From: Eubacteriales bacterium
GTDB lineage: Bacteria > Bacillota > Clostridia > Lachnospirales > Lachnospiraceae
Assembly: GCA_030533235.1 (NCBI GenBank)
Contig: JAUNJN010000020.1
Location: 1-42,574, forward strand
DNA length: 42,574 nucleotides
Direction: 5' to 3'
Positions 37,107 through 42,574 of the stretch are shown in pieces. Position 1 is the first letter of the stretch. Each line of letters starts with the position of its first letter. A program made the position numbers and the translations under genes. The notes under the pieces were generated by a model. The model saw only the letters and a program-made list of their open reading frames with translations, ran no database searches and was not told the DNA's origin.

Positions 37107-38486
37107 ATGGAAGAAAAGAAATATTTAAAGTGGTATAACAAAGTGGGGTATGGTTCCGGTGACATTGCAGGAAATGTAGTATATGCATTTTTAACATCGT
37201 TTATCATGGTATATTTGACTGACACAGTTGGATTGGCATCCGGAATTGTGGGAACATTGATAGCATTTTCCAAGTTGTTTGATGGTTTTACGGACATCTT
37301 TTTCGGATCCATGATTGATAAGACACACAGCAAACTTGGAAAAGCAAGACCTTGGATGTTATATGGATACGTAGGATGTGCAATTACGCTGATAGCCTGT
37401 TTTGCAATTCCAACCAGTCTTGGAAAAACAGCACAGTATGCATGGTTCTTTATCGCATACACACTTTTAAATGGTGTATTTTATACAGCAAATAATATTG
37501 CATATTCTGCACTTACATCATTAATTACAAAGAACAGTAAGGAACGTGTGCAGATGGGTTCCTACCGTTTTATCTTTGCATTTTCAACAAGCCTTTTGAT
37601 TCAGGCGATTACAGTTGGATTTGTAGATTTCTGTGGTGGAGATGCAGCTGCCTGGAGACTTGTGGCAATTATTTATGCAGTGATTGGTTTGATTTCAAAC
37701 ACAATTTCTACATTGTCTGTTAAAGAGCTTCCAGAGGAAGAGTTAAATGAAGGAAAGTCAACCGGTGAGGAAGAAAAGTATGGACTTGTGCAGGCGTTTA
37801 AGTTGCTTGTTAAGAACAAATTCTACTTAATGATCTGTGGCACATACATTTTACAGCAGTTATATAGTGCGATGATTGGTGCAGGTATTTACTATATGAC
37901 ATGGGTATTAAAGAATAAAAATCTGTTTGGACAGTTTGCATGGACGGTAAACATCCCTCTTATTATTGCACTTATCTTCACCCCAACATTAGTGGGTAAG
38001 TGGAAAGGTATGTACAAGCTTAATAAGAGAGGTTATTTACTTGCAGTAATTGGCAGAGCATTAGTTGTAGTAGCAGGATATATGGGAAGCATTCCTTTAA
38101 TGATGGCATTTACAGCTGTTGCAGCATTAGGTCAGGGTCCATGGCAGGGCGATATGAATGCGGTAATTGCTTCATGTTCTGAATATACGTATCTTACACA
38201 GGGCAAGCGTGTAGATGGTACAATGTATTCTTGCACATCTCTTGGAATTAAGCTTGGCGGTGGTATCGGAACTGCTGTTGTAGGCTGGATGTTAGAGCTT
38301 AGCGGCTATGTAGGAACAAATGCAGTTCAACCTCAGTCAGCACTTAATATGATGCAGTTCATGTATTTGTGGTTACCACTCATATTCGATGTATTGATTT
38401 GGTTTATTCTTTCTAAGATGAATGTTGAAGAAGCAAATGAAAAAATAAAAAAAGAAAAAGGGATAACAAAACAAACTGCACAGTAA
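37107..38486 (+). CDS. GPH-family sugar:cation symporter (lactose/galactoside permease)
   Basis: A 459-residue transporter with about 12 membrane spans. The GPH signature is clear: YGSGDIAGNVVYAFL at the start, TDTVGL in the first outer loop, and GSMIDKTHSKLGKARPW in the first inner loop. It lacks the C-terminal IIA domain of LacS. ATG at 37107 is chosen over 37083 because AAAGGAG lies 8 bases upstream. Position between lacZ and galK points to lactose or another galactoside, driven by H+ or Na+. A hairpin follows in the gap to galK. Confidence 0.9.
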   Translation: MEEKKYLKWYNKVGYGSGDIAGNVVYAFLTSFIMVYLTDTVGLASGIVGTLIAFSKLFDGFTDIFFGSMIDKTHSKLGKARPWMLYGYVGCAITLIACFAIPTSLGKTAQYAWFFIAYTLLNGVFYTANNIAYSALTSLITKNSKERVQMGSYRFIFAFSTSLLIQAITVGFVDFCGGDAAAWRLVAIIYAVIGLISNTISTLSVKELPEEELNEGKSTGEEEKYGLVQAFKLLVKNKFYLMICGTYILQQLYSAMIGAGIYYMTWVLKNKNLFGQFAWTVNIPLIIALIFTPTLVGKWKGMYKLNKRGYLLAVIGRALVVVAGYMGSIPLMMAFTAVAALGQGPWQGDMNAVIASCSEYTYLTQGKRVDGTMYSCTSLGIKLGGGIGTAVVGWMLELSGYVGTNAVQPQSALNMMQFMYLWLPLIFDVLIWFILSKMNVEEANEKIKKEKGITKQTAQ

Positions 38487-38505
38487 AAGGGCAGTGACTT
38501 ACAGC

Positions 38506-38542
38506 AAAGGGCATTGTCATAATTGAATAGACAATGCTCTTT
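38506..38542 (+). terminator. Hairpin between the symporter gene and galK
   Basis: AAAGGGCATTGTC (38506-38518) pairs with GACAATGCTCTTT (38530-38542) with one G-U pair. The U-rich right arm is short, so it may be a partial terminator that lowers galK, galE and galT relative to lacZ, or an mRNA-stability element. Confidence 0.5.
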
Positions 38543-38568
38543 ATAAATACAGGAGGAAGGTGAATTAT

Positions 38569-39846
38569 ATGATTATAGATGAATTAATGTGTCAATTTAG
38601 TTCCGGAACATATGATGAAAGACTTATGGACATATATGTGGATGATAATAAGCTTAATTACCAGAAACAACGATATGTCAGTGCATTGAGAAATTATATG
38701 GAAGAGTTTGGCTTTGATGATGTTGAAATCTACAGTGCACCGGGAAGAAGTGAGGTAGGTGGAAACCATACCGATCATCAGAATGGAGAAATCCTCGCAG
38801 CGTCAATTAATCTGGATGCCATTGGTATTGTGAAAAAGACAACGGATAATAAAGTAACTATCCTTTCCAAGGGATATACATTGATTACTATTTCACTAGA
38901 TAACCTTGAGATGCAGGAGGAAGAAAAAGAGACAACAATCGCACTAATAAAGGGAGTGCTTGCAGGATTTGTAAATCATGGATATAAAATCGGAGGATTT
39001 AAGGCATATATCACAAGTGATGTACTGATTGGAGCTGGACTTTCTTCCTCAGCAGCGTATGAGACTCTTATTGGAAATATTTTGTCCGGCTTATATAACG
39101 ATATGAGTGTTTCGGCAGAAGAAATTGCAATCATTGGTCAGTTTGCAGAGAATGTTTATTTTGGAAAGCCATGTGGATTGATGGATCAAATGGCTTGCTC
39201 TGTCGGAAATCTGGTTCATGTTGATTTTGCAAATCCGAGGGAACCAAAGGTTGAAAAGGTAGCTTTTGACCTTAATAGATATGGATACAGTTTGTGTATT
39301 ACGGATACAAAAGGTTCTCACGCGGATTTGACAGCAGACTATGCATCGATTCCGGAAGAGATGAAGAAGGTTGCTGCTTTCTTTGGAAAGGAAGTACTTC
39401 TTGGCCTTTCGATAGATGATATCCTTGATAATATTTCAAAATTAAGAGAACTGGTTGGAGACAGAGGCGTTCTTAGGGCAATTCATTTTATAAGAGAAAA
39501 TGAGAGAGTGCAGAAGGAAGTTGCAGCACTTTCTAATGAAGATATTGCAGCATTTTTGAAAAATGTAAAAGCATCCGGTAATTCTTCTTATAAATATCTG
39601 CAGAATGTATATTCCAATGCAGATGTGCAGCATCAAAACGTTTCAATTGCTCTTGCAATCAGTGAAGATTTCTTAGGTGATAATGGTGTTTGCAGAGTAC
39701 ATGGTGGAGGATTTGCAGGAACAATTCAGACATTTGTGAAAAATGAAGCGGTGGCAGAGTACCAGAAGAAAATGGATAAAGTATTTGGTCAGGGTGCATG
39801 TAGTGTGTTGAAAATTAGAAAATATGGTGGAATGAAGGTTTTGTAA
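38569..39846 (+). CDS. galK: Galactokinase
   Basis: A 425-residue GHMP kinase that phosphorylates galactose at C1 with ATP. The galactokinase signature APGRSEVGGNHTDHQNG lies near residues 60-75 (GRxxxxGxHTD), the ATP-binding GHMP motif is GAGLSSSAAYE, and the C-terminal motif is VHGGGFAGTIQTFV. In the first motif, the family's usual N-L-I-G-E-H is read here as S-E-V-G-G-N-H. ATG at 38569 is preferred to GTG at 38560, which lies within the AGGAGGAAGG ribosome binding site. Next gene galE starts 14 bases on. Confidence 0.93.
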   Translation: MIIDELMCQFSSGTYDERLMDIYVDDNKLNYQKQRYVSALRNYMEEFGFDDVEIYSAPGRSEVGGNHTDHQNGEILAASINLDAIGIVKKTTDNKVTILSKGYTLITISLDNLEMQEEEKETTIALIKGVLAGFVNHGYKIGGFKAYITSDVLIGAGLSSSAAYETLIGNILSGLYNDMSVSAEEIAIIGQFAENVYFGKPCGLMDQMACSVGNLVHVDFANPREPKVEKVAFDLNRYGYSLCITDTKGSHADLTADYASIPEEMKKVAAFFGKEVLLGLSIDDILDNISKLRELVGDRGVLRAIHFIRENERVQKEVAALSNEDIAAFLKNVKASGNSSYKYLQNVYSNADVQHQNVSIALAISEDFLGDNGVCRVHGGGFAGTIQTFVKNEAVAEYQKKMDKVFGQGACSVLKIRKYGGMKVL

Positions 39847-39860
39847 GGGAGGGATGACAA

Positions 39861-40856
39861 ATGAGTAGTATATTAGTATTAGGTGGTGCAGGATATATTG
39901 GTTCACATACCGTATATGAATTAATTGATGCAGGAGAAAATGTGGTTATTGTTGACAACCTTTTAACTGGTTTTAAAGAAGCGGTCCATCCGAAAGCAAA
40001 GTTTTATGAAGGAGATATCAGGGACAGAGCATTTATGGATTCTGTATTCGAAAAGGAAGATATTGATGGAGTAATTCATTTTGCTGCAAGCTCTCAGGTT
40101 GGCGAGAGTATGAAGAATCCACTTAAGTATTACAGCAATAATCTTTGTGGCACAGAGGTTCTTTTGGAAAGCATGGTTGCACATGGTATTGATAAGATTG
40201 TGTTCTCATCCACGGCTGCAACGTATGGAGAACCGGAAAGTATTCCTATTCTTGAGACAGACAGAACGCTTCCGACTAACTGTTATGGAGAAACAAAGCT
40301 TTCCATGGAAAAGATGTTTAAGTGGACATCAAAAGCACATAATTTACGTTTCGTTTCACTTCGATATTTCAATGCGTGCGGAGCACATCCGAATGGAAAG
40401 ATCGGGGAAGCTCATAATCCAGAAACTCATCTGATTCCACTTATTTTACAGGTTCCAAACAATCAAAGGGCATATATTTCTGTATTTGGTAATGATTATG
40501 ATACAAAGGATGGCACATGTGTCAGAGACTATATCCATGTAAATGATTTAGCACAGGCACATATCTTAGCCATGAAGTATTTAAGAAATGGCGGAAAAAG
40601 TGATATCTTTAATCTTGGTAATGGTGTCGGATTTACGGTTAAGGAAGTCATTGAGACTGCAAGAAGGGTAACAGGGCATGCAATTCCTGCAAAGGAAGAA
40701 GCTCGTAGAGCCGGAGATCCGTCTACACTGATTGCTTCCAGTGATAAGGCAAAAAGTATACTTGGCTGGAATCCAAAGTATGCAGATTTGGAGACGATTA
40801 TTGATACTGCCTGGAGATGGCATAAGGGACATCCGAACGGATATCAGACAGTATAA
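39861..40856 (+). CDS. galE: UDP-glucose 4-epimerase
   Basis: A 331-residue short-chain dehydrogenase-type epimerase that interconverts UDP-galactose and UDP-glucose with bound NAD. GGAGYIGSH (8-16) is the NAD site, SSTAATYG holds the catalytic serine/threonine, NCYGETKLSME gives the YxxxK pair, and RYFNACGAHPNG is the usual substrate loop. GGAGGGATGAC lies before the ATG. Length is normal. It is flanked by galK and galT, so it completes the Leloir cycle. Confidence 0.96.
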   Translation: MSSILVLGGAGYIGSHTVYELIDAGENVVIVDNLLTGFKEAVHPKAKFYEGDIRDRAFMDSVFEKEDIDGVIHFAASSQVGESMKNPLKYYSNNLCGTEVLLESMVAHGIDKIVFSSTAATYGEPESIPILETDRTLPTNCYGETKLSMEKMFKWTSKAHNLRFVSLRYFNACGAHPNGKIGEAHNPETHLIPLILQVPNNQRAYISVFGNDYDTKDGTCVRDYIHVNDLAQAHILAMKYLRNGGKSDIFNLGNGVGFTVKEVIETARRVTGHAIPAKEEARRAGDPSTLIASSDKAKSILGWNPKYADLETIIDTAWRWHKGHPNGYQTV

Positions 40857-40871
40857 GGAGTGTGATTGTTT

Positions 40872-42356
40872 ATGATTAACAGATTAATAAATGAGCTTGT
40901 ACAGTACGGCATCAGTAAACATCTGGTTGAGGAAGATGACCGGGTATATGTGACAAACCGTCTTCTTGAATTATTCGGGCAGATGGAATTTTCTGAAGAA
41001 ATCACAGAGGAAAGACCGCTTGCTGAGATTTTGGAGGATATGTGTACTTATGCATTTGAAAATGGAATGATAGAAGATGATTCTGTAACAGTGACAGACT
41101 TATTTGATACAAAAATTATGGGACTTCTTACTCCGGCTCCTTCTGTAGTACGAAAGACCTTTTATGAACTTTATAAGACAAATAGCAAATTGGCGACAGA
41201 TTACTATTATGAGTTTAGTAAAAGAACAAATTATATTCGTATAGATCGTATTGCAAAGGATGAAAAATGGGTAACGGAAACACCTTATGGTCCGATTGAT
41301 ATTACTATTAATCTTTCAAAGCCGGAAAAGGATCCGCGGGATATTGCAAAAGCCGGGCAGGCAAAGAAGTCGGGATATCCAAGCTGTCTGCTTTGTATGG
41401 AAAACGAAGGTTATGCAGGTCATATTTCCCATCCTGCAAGACAGAATCACAGAATTATTCCAATAAAACTGGATGGACAGGATTATTTTTTACAGTATTC
41501 TCCTTATGTGTATTACAATGAGCACTGCATTATTTTCAATAAAGAACATACACCGATGAAGATTGACAAAGCAGTATTTAAGAAGATTTTGGAATTTGTG
41601 AAGCTGTTTCCACATTATACAGCTGGTTCTAATGCAGATTTACCGATTGTAGGTGGCTCTATTTTAAGTCATGATCATTTTCAGGGTGGCAGATATGTAT
41701 TTGCCATGGCGAAAGCTCCGTATGACAGAACTTTTACTTTGCCGGGATATGAAGACCTGACAGCAGGCATTGTAAAATGGCCGATGTCAGTGATTCGTCT
41801 TCAGGGAAAAGATATTGACCAAATGACGCAGGCTGCAGATCATATTTTGACTTTATGGAAATCTTACACAGATGAGGCAGCTTTTATTTTCAGCGAGACA
41901 GATGGAACACTTCATAACACGATTACACCGATTGCAAGAATGCACGGTGGTTTATATGAGCTGGATTTAGTGCTTAGAAATAATATTACAACAGATGAGT
42001 GCCCATGGGGAGTTTATCATCCGTCAGCAGACTTGCATCATATTAAGAAAGAGAATATTGGTCTGATTGAGGTCATGGGGCTTGCGGTGCTACCGGCAAG
42101 ACTAAAGAAAGAAATGTTACTTCTTGAGGAATACATTCTTACTAAGAGGGATATCAGAAGCAATGAAGAAATTGAAAAACATGCAGACTGGGTGGATGAA
42201 TGGATTAATAATTATGAAATCTGTAGGGATAATATTCATTCCATTTTACAGGATGAAATCAGTAAGGTATTTGTGAAGGTGTTAGAATGTGCTGGTGTCT
42301 ATAAGAGGACGGAAGAGGGGCAAAAAGCATTTGATAGGTTTGTTGATATCCTTTAA
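40872..42356 (+). CDS. galT: UDP-glucose-hexose-1-phosphate uridylyltransferase, class II
   Basis: A 494-residue GalT of the Gram-positive class II type, longer than and unlike the E. coli form. It swaps UMP between UDP-glucose and galactose-1-phosphate. GGSILSHDHFQGG is the histidine-bearing active-site segment; CLLCMENEGYAGHISHPARQNHR is split over a CxxC-like region typical of the class; HGGLYELDLVLRNN and WGVYHPSADLHHIK are further class II motifs. ATG at 40872 is preferred (AAGGAG 11 bases upstream); TTG at 40866 would add two residues. A strong terminator follows. Confidence 0.95.
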   Translation: MINRLINELVQYGISKHLVEEDDRVYVTNRLLELFGQMEFSEEITEERPLAEILEDMCTYAFENGMIEDDSVTVTDLFDTKIMGLLTPAPSVVRKTFYELYKTNSKLATDYYYEFSKRTNYIRIDRIAKDEKWVTETPYGPIDITINLSKPEKDPRDIAKAGQAKKSGYPSCLLCMENEGYAGHISHPARQNHRIIPIKLDGQDYFLQYSPYVYYNEHCIIFNKEHTPMKIDKAVFKKILEFVKLFPHYTAGSNADLPIVGGSILSHDHFQGGRYVFAMAKAPYDRTFTLPGYEDLTAGIVKWPMSVIRLQGKDIDQMTQAADHILTLWKSYTDEAAFIFSETDGTLHNTITPIARMHGGLYELDLVLRNNITTDECPWGVYHPSADLHHIKKENIGLIEVMGLAVLPARLKKEMLLLEEYILTKRDIRSNEEIEKHADWVDEWINNYEICRDNIHSILQDEISKVFVKVLECAGVYKRTEEGQKAFDRFVDIL

Positions 42357-42370
42357 TTCGATATAAATAA

Positions 42371-42409
42371 AAAAGGACCATTTCACATTTGTGAAGTGGT
42401 CTGCTTTTT
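42371..42409 (+). terminator. Terminator of the lac-gal operon
   Basis: GGACCATTTCAC (42375-42386) pairs with GTGAAGTGGTC (42391-42401) around a 4-base loop, with A-rich sequence before and CTGCTTTTT after it. It is 15 bases after the galT stop. Confidence 0.88.
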
Positions 42410-42446
42410 GAATATTCAGTTTTCACAAATAGTCCCTTTTAGCTGA

Positions 42447-42524
42447 TTATGCATGATATACATGATTGAAATATGCTTCATAAAAAGCTAAAAGGTTGTT
42501 CATATAGATTTTGAAATTCTTCAT
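42447..42524 (-). CDS. Possible 25-residue peptide downstream of the right terminal repeat
   Basis: On the minus strand the right repeat copy supplies GAAAGGCGG about 10 bases before an ATG at 42524, as the left copy does for the STAS gene. The frame encodes MKNFKIYMNNLLAFYEAYFN and ends five residues later. The frame is also open outward through the repeat to the window edge, so this may be the C-terminus of a longer protein. No family is recognised. Confidence 0.3.
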   Translation of the reverse strand: MKNFKIYMNNLLAFYEAYFNHVYHA

Positions 42525-42525
42525 T

Positions 42526-42574
42526 TGTATAATCCGCCTTTCTGCGAAAGGCACCAATGCGTCATGAAACTGGT
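42526..42574 (-). repeat. Right copy of terminal inverted repeat
   Basis: The reverse complement of these 49 bases equals bases 3-51. The copy is cut by the window end, so its full length is unknown. It contains the same GCCTTTC/GAAAGGC hairpin. Identity ends abruptly on the inner side. Confidence 0.9.

Overview
The window looks like chromosomal DNA of a Gram-positive anaerobe of the class Clostridia, most likely a gut or rumen Lachnospiraceae. This rests on gene content, strong AGGAGG-type ribosome binding sites, TTG/GTG starts, moderate-to-low GC by eye, class II GalT, a GPH-type sugar symporter and a TnpV-like mobile-element remnant. No rRNA, tRNA, CRISPR array or phage module was seen. 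Species cannot be named from this alone.

Layout. 1-1700: STAS anti-sigma-antagonist-like protein and a GGDEF diguanylate cyclase. 1818-9014: a fused mannose-isomerase-type epimerase/fructokinase, a heterodimeric ABC exporter pair, MetF and an SCP2-domain protein, all rightward and closely spaced. 9053-11250 (leftward): a lone type IV pilin-like protein, then a LemA/DUF3137 pair. 11393-17433: a metal-resistance operon with its own extended -10 promoter and a 34-bp CadC-type palindrome, encoding a free HMA chaperone, a Zn/Cd/Pb P1B-ATPase lacking its own HMA domain, a CadC/SmtB-like repressor, an Mrp/NBP35-like ATPase and a TPR-DUF4037-DUF4125 protein. 17607-22314: KtrB/KtrA potassium uptake followed by a shortened KdpD-like kinase and a KdpE-like regulator, with no kdpFABC. 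22471-23765: small unknown genes, one with an A12-tract frameshift. 24065-29048: a MoxR-DUF58-VWA-VWA-TPR (Bat-like) operon. 29127-31501: an Fe-S aldo/keto reductase and an RNA uracil-C5 methyltransferase, separated from upstream and from each other by copies of a 39-bp repeat. 31821-32877: ParB and a truncated TnpV, a mobile-element scar. 32969-42356: an AraC regulator divergent from a lactose/galactose operon (lacZ, GPH symporter, galK, galE, galT); lacZ carries a one-base frameshift in an A7 tract.

How they work together. The last block would import lactose, split it, and pass galactose through the Leloir pathway (GalK, GalT, GalE). The fused enzyme at 1818 would pass mannose through fructose to fructose-6-phosphate. 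The Ktr/Kdp-like block suggests a two-component system used for a Ktr rather than a Kdp transporter.

Both ends of the window carry the same 49-bp sequence in inverted orientation. This is either a dispersed repeat at which the assembly broke or the boundary of an invertible segment. No single clearly new defence or mobile system was found. The most unusual items are the isomerase-kinase fusion, the metal operon's TPR-DUF4037-DUF4125 member, the KdpDE-like/Ktr pairing with an 11-bp tandem repeat upstream of ktrB, and the terminal inverted repeat.
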